A stretch of DNA of 64,000 nucleotides from Erigeron canadensis (taxonomy: Eukaryota; Streptophyta; Magnoliopsida; Asterales; Asteraceae). The translations under genes and the position numbers were made by a program. The stretch lies in contig NC_057766.1 in the NCBI RefSeq assembly GCF_010389155.1, forward strand, positions 35,287,516 through 35,351,515. Reading direction: 5' to 3'. Under the pieces are notes generated by a model. It was not told the origin of the DNA, searched no databases, and worked only from the letters and a program-made list of their open reading frames with translations. Below, in pieces: positions 11,542 to 23,065 of the stretch (its first letter is position 1; every line of letters starts with the position of its first letter).

Positions 11542-12840
11542 GACTTGTTAAAAGTTTATATTATATTTATTTTACATCAATATTTGTCTTACAATAACTA
11601 CTATTTATTTTATATTTGTCTTAAAGGCAATTTTAACTATTATAAACTCCATATTTTTCTTTTATTTCTTTATCAAGAAGGTTGGTTCGACATCCAGTCT
11701 GGTTTTTAAAACATTAATTTAATAAAAACGTTATACGATAAAAATCTTATACAAACATCCTTATAACCAAATTTTATTCATTATATGATAAAAGTCCTAT
11801 ACAAAAAAAATAATTTAATTTAATCATATTATATTAAAAAAGAAAGTTATATTGTAAAAAATTAAATTTAAAGATAAACAATGATGTAAAAAGTATAAAA
11901 ATATTAGTTTTCATAATTATATCATTAAAAATACTAATTATTAAAGTCTACAAACTTCTATAAATAAATAAAGAATAATAATATAAATATATGACATCAT
12001 CATTTAATTTGTTCTAAAGGCTCTGGTTAAAAATTAAACTTCATCTAAAGGTCCATACTTATCCGATTATGAATTTAGGCTTCTCTTATATAGGAGTTGG
12101 GTATTGTAAAACAAGTATTAAAGTAAAACAAATAAGACAGGATCTTGACCCAAAGATCATGACTAAATTGATACGAAAATTCACGAAGCAATTTATACAC
12201 GACAATTTTCATGATGCACGGTTATTTTCAGTGAAGAGAAACCTATTGCTTTATTTGTTTTACTTTATTATTTTTTTTATTTTATCTAAAACCTATATAT
12301 GTATATAAATAAATATAAACTTTTGTTTAAATGACCATTTTAAATCACCTTAAGTTTATTTCTTAATAACCATTTCAATTTATGATTCTTAAGATATATA
12401 ATTGTTGCAAGTACTATAAAAAATATTATGATTTGAAATGAAAAAATGACTTGATAATTTCGTTATTTAGTCTCTAAAAAGTTGATAAATCTTGCGTGGA
12501 GTTTTTGATATTTTTAGCAAGAAGTTAAATTAATGGTTTAGGATATGGGAAAAAACAAATATTATTCCAAACACCCCTGAGATAATAAAGTGTACGTGGG
12601 TATTACCAACGTAACTGATTAGCCGGATAATTTTAACTTGGGTAACCCAACGAAAATCGAACTCATATATGTACATTCATAAACACGTACAGATAATATG
12701 AGTTTGAGCTCTGACTTTATAAATAACTTAAATACTTTACCATTGTATCGATGAGTCATTAGCAACAAATTAGTGTCCGTTAGTTAATATAACTAACCAC
12801 AAGATATATATAGTGATTACACAGCTAGTGTGATTATTTT
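11542..12840. other. AT-rich spacer upstream of the BELL gene
   Basis: No transposon ends or coding sequence were recognised. The 79-codon frame at 12069-12308 has no family match and ends in low-complexity hydrophobic residues. Confidence 0.4.
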
Positions 12841-12847
12841 TATTTTT

Positions 12848-13489
12848 AGGTTATATATATAAAATGAAAGACCGCCCGGCCTCTAAAATAAATAAAGCCA
12901 ACTGGAATTTTATCAACTTTCACCTTTGCAATCATTGTCCTACTACTACTGGTCTACTCCCCTCCACCACAAAAATATCTCTCTCTCTCCCCCCCATCAT
13001 CGATCTCTCGCCTTTCTCTCACGCCACTTTACTTCTCCGCCGCACACCGTGCCCAATCCCCTCTCTTTCCGGCACCCCCCCCCCCCCTTCCCATCACACA
13101 CTACTTCATTTCACCATCATGTCCTTTCCAAGGTAATTTATATCATATCATCTCATCTCATCCTTTTATTATCATTATTATTATTATATGACTTATATCA
13201 CCAATCACACACAAACATATATATTCATGTATGTATCTATATATTTTACACACACGCCTTTTCTTTTTTTTAACCAACTTTATGATAACTGATTGATAAA
13301 ACCTGATCTTTAAGTTACTCACTAAACTTGTCATGTGTATATATATATAAGTTTTAATTCCCATATTTACCGGCCTTTGTTTAATGTTGTGTGTACGTGT
13401 GTGTATTAAGTTCATACTTTTTGTAAGTGAAGTTTATTTTTAGTAAAACTTGAACTAATTAAACAAATTGTATGAATACTTTCCATGCA
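12848..13489 (+). promoter_or_regulatory. Probable promoter, 5'UTR exon and 5'UTR intron of the BELL gene
   Basis: A TATA-like TTATATATATAAAA lies at about 12850. From about 12940 the sequence is CT-rich (CTCTCTCTCTCCCCCC, a long C run near 13074-13088), typical of plant leaders. The leader ends at CTTTCCAAG|GTAATT (donor at 13133) and resumes after CATGCAG (acceptor at 13489), so a leader intron of about 357 bp is inferred. The short frames at 12864-13136 and 12926-13273 are read here as leader sequence, although some could act as upstream ORFs. Confidence 0.45.
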
Positions 13490-13559
13490 GGGATCTATAA
13501 AAAAAAAAAATACTCATAATACATCTTAATTACTACGAGTAGTATTTTTTTGTATAATA

Positions 13560-13946
13560 ATGGAAATGAACAATCTAAGCAGGGTGGAATCTCATGTAGC
13601 TCAAAAAAACCGGCGACATAAGTTAAGATTTCAACAAACCTCCGGCGGTGATCACTTTAACCACCACCAACAACCACCACCACCACCCTTTTCATATAAC
13701 CCTAATGTCTTCCCTTCAGAAATGATGATTTCCGTCGCTAGAAATCCACATCTTTTATTACCTCCGGCTTTTGCTACTGCTTCTCATGATCATCATCAAG
13801 ATCCTTGTATGAGTTCAGGTTCGGGTTCGGGTGTTGGTTGTTCCCAACCCGAAAGAATGGTAACAAGTAGTAGTAGTTCTAATAATAATAATTATGCTAT
13901 TTTTCCATACCAACAACAACAACAAGATAATTGGAAAACAGTTTTA

Positions 13947-13987
<41 letters not shown>

Positions 13988-16843
13988 TTATTGGAATAAT
14001 GTTGTTAGTAATTCCAACGTTGTTAATTCCATGAATTCCACCTATGGTTTCTATCAAGATAATAATATTTTACCATTTTATAACCATAATCAACAAGTGA
14101 CACTTGCACAATATCCTCAAACAACCAAGATTAATAATAATGATTATAATAATAATAATAATAATAATGATCATGTTTATAAAGACCAAACCACAAGTGC
14201 TACTCAAGGATTGTCATTATCACTTTCATCAGTTGTGCAACTTAAAGAAGATGATGATCATCAACCTGCAGCCATGTTACAACCGGGTCAAAAGTCAACA
14301 AAGTCGGCTCATCTACCGAACCCGGATCCGAGGTCCATGATGGGTGTTACAGGTTTGGGTCATAGTAGTATTGGGCCATTGGGTCCATTTACTGGGTATG
14401 CAACGGTGTTAAAGAATTCAAAGTATATGAAGCCAGCAGCACAAGTGTTGAATAAAAGCTGTGATGTAGGGTTTCAAGAGTTGGTTCAAACATGTCTTGG
14501 TGTTTACCCTCAGAAGCTCCTTGAAGAAGAAATGAGTTGGGCTTCAGATTATTGTTCGCCGGTTGCTAATGGCGGCTTGGATGAATTTCATGTTAATTTT
14601 AATGGCCGAAGTAGCTCCGGCAGGCCCGAATTTCATCGCAAGAAGGCCAAGTTGTTGTATATGCAAGACGAGGTATTTTTTTCTCTTTCATTGTTCATAC
14701 CTTTTCATACAAACTTACAAAAATATACTTAAATGAAACATGATTATTAAATAAATATTTATTAGTAATTAATGAGAAGATGAGATAGATTAGGATTATT
14801 GGTCTAAGTAACTTAACTTTCTTTTTTGAACGGCGTACTCTTAAATTACACGCATGCCTGTAGTGAATGATAAATCATTGCTATACATATATATTATTCA
14901 TGGCTAGTGAGGCTCGGTCAACGAAAAATGTGATTCATTTTTGTAAACTACATATAATGATGTCTTTATGGTTTATATGAGAGCCTTTTACTCGTAGTTT
15001 TTTTTTTGGGGGGGTTAAATTTAGACACCTAGCTTAGTTTACTAGCAATTAGGAGACAGATTAAAGAAATTAGAACTGTAGTTACCCCACTCTTTTGTGA
15101 CTAAAAAAGTTTCAGCCATCACAATGATTGTTCTTAACTTCACATCAAACTAGTGAATTCAACTTTGTGTCTTTTTTCTACTAGAATGTTAAGTTGACAA
15201 CGTGAATTGTATATGTTATTGTGTTAAGTTTTGTGGATAATATACACATTGTTTTGTTTTTAAATATTTATCATTTTATGAATCATGGTTAGTTTTATTA
15301 ATCAGAATGATCGTTTCGCTTTTGTATCACTAGATATGCCGAAGGTACAAGCAGTATTTGCAACAAATGCAAATGGTGATTTCATCATTTGAGACTGTAG
15401 CAGGACTTAGTGAAGCCACTCCTTATGTTTGTTTGGCCCTCAAGGCGGTTTCCGGACATTTTCACTATGTAAAGGATGTTATTTCCGAGCAATTGTTGCA
15501 AATGAAGAAAATGGTAGAAGACGGCTTGTGCTCTTCCACCAACCCGAGTGGCAAAGCTTTTGATGCTAACGTAACAAGTTCTTCGAAGCTAAAATCAGTT
15601 GATCAACAAATTGTAAAATATAGTGGTGGTGGTGCTGCTGGATTCTTTACAGCACCACAACCTGTCTGGAGGCCACAAAGAGGCCTACCAGAACGAGCAA
15701 TCTCCGTTCTCAAAACATGGCTTTTCGACCATTTTCTTCATCCGTAATACTCTATTTTTACCCCTTTTTTTTGTCTCTATATGAATGTATGCATTTAGTT
15801 GTCTCACTTTTCTGTTTTTTTGCTGAAACTTTAGTGCTTGTTTTGATATTTTTGTGAAAGTAACAGTTGATTGAAACCATATACATGCTTATAAAATGTT
15901 CATATATAATTAAGTTTGATTGTACTATGATGAGCAGGTACCCTTCAGATACCGACAAGCATATGTTGGCTACTCAAACTGGCTTAACCAGAAATCAGGT
16001 TAGCCATATTTAACTTCTGATATATGGTCAAACTTGGGCCCTGTCTATATATAAATTTCTTCTGATATTTAAACCTTCTGACTTACCATTTCTTTTACTA
16101 TTTTACTTAAAATGTTGACTTTGAAAATTTTACAATATCAACAGGATAGTGCTATAGTTAAAGCTGAATCATTGAAACTTTGTGAAAAAGAGTTGGGAAT
16201 AACATTCTTTCGTATCGATATATTTTATGTTAGAACGTAAAAATATCTACTATCTGATAGTATCGTTAAACAGATTGACCTTTTAAATCGTTAAAACGTT
16301 ACACGTCCAGCTTTAAGGATTTTTTTCATTAATATATGCTAGTTTATTTGCTACTGATCGATAAGTCCTTTGAATCAGGTATCAAACTGGTTTATAAATG
16401 CAAGAGTTCGTATTTGGAAACCAATGGTTGAAGAGATCCACACCCTTGAAACCCAAGGTTCGGCTAACCCAAACTTAGATAACCCTCAACTGGACAACCA
16501 AGAGCCTAGCCGGATGGATATTAGCTCGTCGTTGCCGAACACACAACCAGCTGCAGAATGTTCTAGGAACCCTGGCGTGAACTCAACAGTACAAGAACAA
16601 CACAACCAATTACGTGATCATGACAAACAAGCTAGCAGTAATAGGCCTGCAGATCAGTACCAGATTCCTATATCTAGCATGGACCGGCTGATGAGCATCA
16701 TGCCCTACCCTCGAGCCACGTTTGATGCAACTGGGTTGGGTCCGGTTTCACTCACTTTGGGTCTCAGACAAAATGCCGAACATGTTCAACAGCTGCAACA
16801 ACATTTCGGAGGTCATCAGTTGATTCATGATTTTGTTGGTTAG
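13560..16843 (+). CDS. BEL1-like (BELL) TALE homeodomain transcription factor
   Basis: Coding exons read from splice sites: 13560-14672, 15334-15743, 15938-15998, 16379-16843. They join in frame to 682 aa, the usual size for the family. Visible in order: a long low-complexity N-terminus with His and Gln runs and a polyAsn tract (about residues 130-142); a ZIBEL motif GLSLSLSS (about 217); the SKY box ([12 protein letters not shown], about 285-310); the BELL domain starting [15 protein letters not shown] (about 372); a homeodomain (about 483-545) with the TALE insertion PYPSDTD and recognition helix [15 protein letters not shown]; and a second LTLGL motif (VSLTLGL, about 650) before the C-terminus HDFVG. 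BELL proteins bind DNA in the nucleus as heterodimers with KNOX proteins and control meristem and organ development. The start is the first ATG after the leader intron. All diagnostic residues are intact; the subgroup is not decided. Confidence 0.95.
13945..13987 (+). repeat. (AAT)n microsatellite encoding polyasparagine
   Basis: About 13 consecutive AAT codons in exon 1 of the BELL gene; a second shorter AAT-rich tract occurs near 14132-14168. An AAT-only run is a length-variable microsatellite inside coding sequence, in the disordered N-terminal part. Confidence 0.9.
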
Positions 16844-19289
16844 GTTTTTATTAGTTCAGACGCGACAATGGAGTTTAGCTATCGCAATAAGTATAACTTG
16901 GGGTAGAAGACGGTAAAGGATACGGTTGGGAAATCACAAGATTTTTGTTTGCTATTCGTAGAAGAACTATTCAAATTAATGGAGGTCTCTTTGTGCTTTG
17001 TACTTTCTACTAAAGATGAACATCTTTTGAAAAACCCTAATCTTTGATTTCCATCTTTAAGCAATATTTTCAGTTATAGTAGTATAGCAATATTGGTGCA
17101 TCAAGTATCATGAAAATGTTCACTCTAGTTTCTTTTAATCGAATGTCCAATTCGTTTTAAGATGGTTTGCTTCAATTCTTTCTCTTAGAATACGTTGGTT
17201 TATTATTTTTTTTGTTTTTTTGTGTGTTTACTGCAAGATATATATATATATATATATATCTACGTTAGTTGGTGGTATTCTAGAATTTATAAAATTTTTA
17301 GGTAATGAAAAAGAAAAACTTGCCTAATATCAGAAACCCGATTTAATGTTAGAAGAGGCCATTGCTTTTCGAGTTTTTACCTGGTAAACCAACTAAGAAC
17401 GGCAAGCCAAAGCTTGCTAATTTGGCATGTGATTTGCTGCTTTTTGAAAGTTTTTGTTTTTTCTCGATTTGGTCGAACCTTGTCTTTTTACTTTAAAAAA
17501 AAAAACAGTCAATATCTTTTCAACCTTACCTTGATTTGTAAGTTTATTTTACGGTTTCAAAACTTATGAGCAATTAATTAGTGGTTGAAAATCCGTTTGA
17601 GAACTTACAACAGATATGGTTGTGATATACTTGGTTATACACAAAATAAATACAATTGCTAACTCTATTTAAAATGATAGGAAGAATATATTGATACCCA
17701 AATGACAAATACAATAACAATAGTTAGCAACAGAAATAAAAAAAGTTGAACAAGTCTTAAAGTTTAGTCATGTGAAAGGTATGTAATTTCTATAATCATT
17801 CTTATATGTAAGATATATGCTTGTCTAACAAGGTAACAGTTGTATACTTTTTCTTCAAAAATATAAGTGTTGTAATCTAACCAAACCAGGGGAAAAAAAT
17901 ATGACAAAATGCAAATTTGACTAGCATTTTGGTCAACTGGCAGACATATGTCTTGTGATAGAAGATTACTTGGGCAATGCGAGGACTAGAATTGAAGTAA
18001 TTTTAATGGAAAATCTGATAACATTTTATTAGGTTGATATAATAAATACTTTGTTAAGTTCTTATAGATTGTATGGTAAAATATAAAGTTTTATTGAACA
18101 ATAAATATATTGTATTAAATATTCTCCATTGTACAATATATTGTATTCAAAAGAATTGTATTTCTATATTTTTATTTATTTTATATTTTTATACTACTAT
18201 ATAAAAATTAATTAAATTTGTTTTTTTTACCCAACTAGTCTTCTTCTTCTTGCATATACATATGTATTAAATTTTTAGTTAATTCACTTTTCATTTTGCA
18301 CTTCTTTTCAACTAACAAGTCTATTGAAGAAGGTTTTTATAATGAAATTTTTAGATTGAAGTATCGGACTATCGGAGGTGTTCTAAAATATAACTTGGAT
18401 TTCCCTTGCAACAGCTCAAAAGGTAAGAATATATAATTAGGGCCTTAGAGGTTTGGAGTTTGGACCATGTGTTGCTTCTGATTGGACTGGGCTTATTACT
18501 TTATATATATGGACTGATGGACATATACATTTTGGAATACTCTTTGATTTTGTCAAGTTGGGCATATACTGATGGACATATACAAACCAAACTCGACCTA
18601 GTGTAGTAATGTGGATCCATATCAACCAAAACTCTGGTGCGGATTTAACATGCTACAGGAGTACAAGCCTACAGCCTACAATCTACATTTTATTTTATTT
18701 TATTATTATTATTTTTTTTGTAAAGTTGATGGCTAATGAAAAATATGTACATTTGAACCTTGCTAATTCATTAAGAGTATATTTTTTCATTTTTAGGTTA
18801 ATGTCTAAAAAGATTAATCATTTTCCCTAGACAATAAATGTTAGGTGTTTAGTATGTTAAATGGTGGAAAACATTTTAAATACAGCTAATTTGAGAAAAA
18901 AGAAAAAAAAAAAAAAGAGAGAGAGAAGAATTTGATACGTAAAGATAACTAAATTTTACCAAGTAACGCCTTATTTGCTATGTGTTCTATAATAAGCCTA
19001 ACACTTGGTTGCCTATCAACTAAAAAAAAAAAAGAAAAAGTAACAACTATATTATATCACATGATATTTCATATCATATCATGAGAGTCTATCATTTAAA
19101 AAGTTGTACATCTCATTAATCATTTAATAACCTTAATTAAATAACTTACAACACTTATCCTTAATTCTAAAAATAATTACATTACTCTTTTTATATTAAT
19201 TACTTAATTAGTAACCACTCCGCTACTGTCGCCGTGTTAAGATATGTGTGTGGGGTATCTATATCAATAACTATATGTATATAAATAAA
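16844..19289. other. Downstream spacer of the BELL gene
   Basis: It begins with the probable 3'UTR. A (TA)10 run lies at about 17239-17259 and A-rich tracts at about 18897-18920 and 19021-19040. No further gene or transposon end was recognised up to the Helitron terminus at 19290. Confidence 0.4.
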
Positions 19290-21490
19290 CTAGATTAAGG
19301 ACCCGGGTGACTACCCGTATAGTATTATAAAAACTAATTATAGTAAAAAGTTGTGATGTAAACAATACAACACAATTAGCTACATAATAAGTAGTCATTT
19401 AATATATTCAATAACAAAAAGACTAATAATTCCTACATGGTATAGATCTACTTTGAAAAAGCAATCCTTGAAAACGGCTTAACTTATTAACATGACAAAA
19501 TGCTCAATCACGATTATAGTTTCAACCCACCGAGACATATGCATAACCAAAGTAAATAAGTACCGAGTACATAGAACGAAGGAAACAAAACATAAACAGA
19601 AAAATGACCACGTTGACATTACACCGAAGTCAATGTATCAAAACATGTATGGGCAGCAACCTTGACACGAGAGACCATGAGCATGAAGCATGACCAAAAC
19701 ATCCAACATAAAAGCATCAGGGCCTTCAAATCAAAAAGAAGAAAAGTAACGTTGGACTAAAAAACAAACATTAGAAGGCAGTAGAATATTGAAATGGTAG
19801 AGGCGGAAAACTAACCATATTGATGTTCTGTATTTAAATCTTTTGTTGCACTTCTCTATAAACAACATTTATTGTTGTGTTTGATGTATTTCCATCTTTC
19901 GTACAAATGAGGACCTTGAGACCTGCTTTACTTGTAACTCTTGAAACCGTCACATAGAGTTGTCCATGAGTAAAAACAGGTTGCTGCAGGAACAAACCCA
20001 CCTGAGACAACGATTGCCCTTGACTTTTATTTATCGTCATTGCAAAGGAAACTACCAACGGAAACTGACACCTTTGAAAACTAAAAGGAATGCGACGGTC
20101 AGATGGAGTGATACGCATGCGGGGTATGTACGTTATATTACCAAAATGAGACCCCGAAATGATTTTTGCTTCTATAACATAAGGAGTCATCAGAATGATC
20201 TGTAATCATGTCCCATTGCATAAACCATTTGCCTGATTAATATTACGTACAAAAACACCTTTTTTCAATGATAGTTTGTGGTTGGGAACACCTGATATTT
20301 TAAACCCATTTAGGACATCTGGGGAGTAGATGGACTATTTAAATGTATCCAACGTCTCAGTTTCACATGGGTTGTCCGCACTATAATAAGTAATTTCCTC
20401 ATCTTTAATCAGGTTCAACACATAGTCATTGATCTTATCTACCTCTTCATTGGTTGGAACCAAAATAGCTTTGTCTCTGAAGTAATCATGTTCATCTAGA
20501 TGATCATTTATATCTCCATAAATAGATTCGACCATTGACTTAATGTGTTCACCATCATAATTGATGAGGACTTCGTCAGGAAATTGAACGTCCCCCTTAG
20601 CATCATTGTTCAATTCTCCGATTTTTCCTTCTCCAATCTTAAAAATCCAGTCAGCAAATTGTTTCACTTCGTCTAAAGAATGTTGGGGACATCCAAACTG
20701 CAAACGCATATTAACGGTTAATCGAAGCACGGTGCAATGATGCCATATATATGACGAGTTGAGTGAAGCATTAACAATCTCTGAACGTGTTCCTTTCTGA
20801 ATTACCGGAAGCACCTGTCAAAAATCACCACCGAAAAGTATGACCTTGCCACCAAATGGTTTGTTAGCCAAGTGGGAGGAGGTCAATGAATTTATATCAC
20901 GCAATGTTCTATCTAATGCTTCAAAGCAATGCCTATGCATCATGGGAGCTTCATCCCAAATTATCAAACGTGCTTTTCTTAACAATGCAGATAGATCACT
21001 GTCCGGAGTTATAGAACAAAAAGAATCCTCGTTTATATTGATAGGGATTGCAAACCTAGAATGAGCTGTTCGACCTCCATAAAAAAGAATCCCGCTTGAA
21101 GCAACATTCACTACAATCTTCCCTTTTGATCTAATAGCAGAAGACAATGTCTTCCACACAAAAGTTTTACCAGTTCCCCCGTAGCCATATAGAAAAAAAA
21201 CACCACCTTCATTTTTGTCAATAGCTGTCATAACACGATTGTAAGCATGTTTTTGTTCATCCGTCATCGTTGCGTACAATGATTGATGAACCTGCCTCAT
21301 TGCAACCTTGTCGTAAGCAAGCTCTTGTTGAATCAACATATTGCATGAATCCTCGATGATTCCATAATCTGGATACGGCATGCCAGTAATGTATCGAAGA
21401 CTTCTACCATGAGAAAGCAAAAATTCTTCAATCTTTGCAAGTGTGTGGTTTCTAAGTGCCTCTGGACTGAGATTGAGATCTGTTTCATGG
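19290..21490 (-). mobile_element. Decayed autonomous-type Helitron, 3' part
   Basis: On the minus strand the element ends in a hairpin (CGGGT-AGTC-ACCCG, plus positions 19304-19317) followed ten bases later by CTAG (19290-19293) and a T, as Helitron 3' ends do: hairpin, CTRR, insertion between A and T. Upstream on the minus strand lies the C-terminal part of the Rep-helicase protein (see the pseudogene). The Rep (HUH nuclease) domain and the TC 5' end are absent, so the copy is 5'-truncated at about 21490. Confidence 0.75.
19834..21485 (-). pseudogene. Helitron PIF1-like DNA helicase, broken
   Basis: One frame runs through from about 21485 to 19834 and reads as the C-terminal SF1B helicase of plant Helitrons: MPYPDYG near the start, Walker A GYGGTGKTF, Walker B IIWDEAPM, GGDF before QVLPVI, RLTVNMRL, and near the end [19 protein letters not shown] and [10 protein letters not shown] (motifs V/VI). 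The helicase unwinds DNA for rolling-circle transposition. It is inactivated by three in-frame stops: TGA at 20818-20820 where the family has Arg (GGDF-R-Q), TAG at 20335-20337, and TGA at 20206-20208 where the family has Arg (NGT-R-LQ). A few residues are also lost in the GVPVMLLRN region. The N-terminal and nuclease parts are missing. The two Arg-to-stop changes fit CGA-to-TGA transitions. Confidence 0.9.
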
Positions 21491-23040
21491 CAAGTAATAA
21501 TTATTTGTTCATTACACTATTTAAAATTAGTATAATACTTGAAACATGCGATAACAATTAATATTTAATAAAATTAAATTAACTTTAATTCATACATTTT
21601 TAAGGTCGTGACCCCATTTTACTTAATGTCCATTATATGATCTCCTTTGGAAAGATTGGTTGAGTTAGCTATAAAATGAAACTTTATTTGACAACTAATC
21701 CGTTTTTGTGATTTGTTAGGAGTAATCAACAACACTTATTTAAACTCTAAAATGAAACTTAATTAATTTGAATGAAATATATCGTGGACATATCGTCAAA
21801 ACTACTGATTTTAAGATGATTATTGCAGTTAGAACTGAATGCATGATTACATACCTGGAACATGAGTTTCACGGCGATGTAATATTTTATTTTGCTATAT
21901 ATTAATTAATACGAATTGTTTCATAATTAGGTTAAATTTATGAAATTTGGTTTAAAATTGGGGTTTCATGGTTAGTAATCAACAAACGATTTGTGTTTAA
22001 GATCAAGGTTCCATGGATTTTTAATCTGGTTTGAATTTGTATTGAAATTGATGTTTGTTGGTTTGAATTTAATATATGCTTTTAAGGTTGAATGTTGGGG
22101 TTTTTTTTGCATCTGACTCTCACGTGAAAAGTTATTTAGTATATGAACAAATTTAGTTATTAAATTACTTGAGAAAAGATTTAGAAGTATTCAACTGATA
22201 ACATCACTAAATTTATTTATTTAATCAAATTAATGTTTTAAAGGGTTTCTATAGAGTCAAGTCAGCTTTTTTTTAAGCTATTTTTTTGCATAGGATTTCA
22301 GTTTTATTTAGAAAAGAGATGGAAAAAAGAGGTGATAAAAAGATTCATATTGGTAGGAGATGTTTTTGGATATAGAAAAAATAATGTGAGATTGATAATC
22401 TATTGAGGAAGTGGTGATGATGACATACCTTATTTGGAAAGCTCCTATGATTGGTTGGAGTTTTAAAGGGTAAGAGGGTAATCTCACCCTTCCTCCCTTT
22501 CCCTTGGCTTTCTTTTCCACAAGTCAAGTAGTCAACAGCCCATGAATCCTGTTCAAAACAAACAAACAGCCCATGAATCAATCGGCTCAAAAGTACCCCT
22601 AAAAACGCACTGTCTATTATTATTATTATTATAGATACATCATAGTCCACACTGATTGCATGTATATCTATCTATTTTCGTTAATAAAATCATCACACTA
22701 ATTGCATGTATCACCCATTCAGCCCCCCACCTAATCAATGCAGGTTTTTTTCCGGTTCTTTTTATTATACAGTTCTTTTTATTATATAATATATTTTCCA
22801 TTTTTATTGTTTTATTAAGATATAAATTTCCTGATATAATGCTGATTCTCTTGATTTTTTTATTATTGATATATTTCTAGATCAGTTTTTATTGAGTAAT
22901 TGTTTATATTTTAACCAAATTAAACTTAGTTAGGGTTTCAATTGTGTCTGCTGCAGTTCAACCATATATTACATTTTTGTAATTTTTTTTGGTATGTGAT
23001 GTGAAAAGTTGTTGGCTTGCTGGATTTTAAAAACTTGTGT
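21491..23040. promoter_or_regulatory. Upstream region of the MOM1-like gene
   Basis: AT-rich, non-coding. An acceptor-like TTAATTTGTAG ends at 23056, just before the start codon, so the leader probably contains an intron whose donor I cannot place. No TATA box or transcription start can be chosen with confidence. The open frames at 22308-22650 have no family match. Confidence 0.35.
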
Positions 23041-23065
23041 GGTTTATTAATTTGTAGCTGTGAGG

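Noticed and set aside
12926..13273. Overlapping frames rich in Ser, Pro and Leu before the BELL gene
   Set aside because: Better explained as a CT-rich 5' leader ending at a donor site at 13133.
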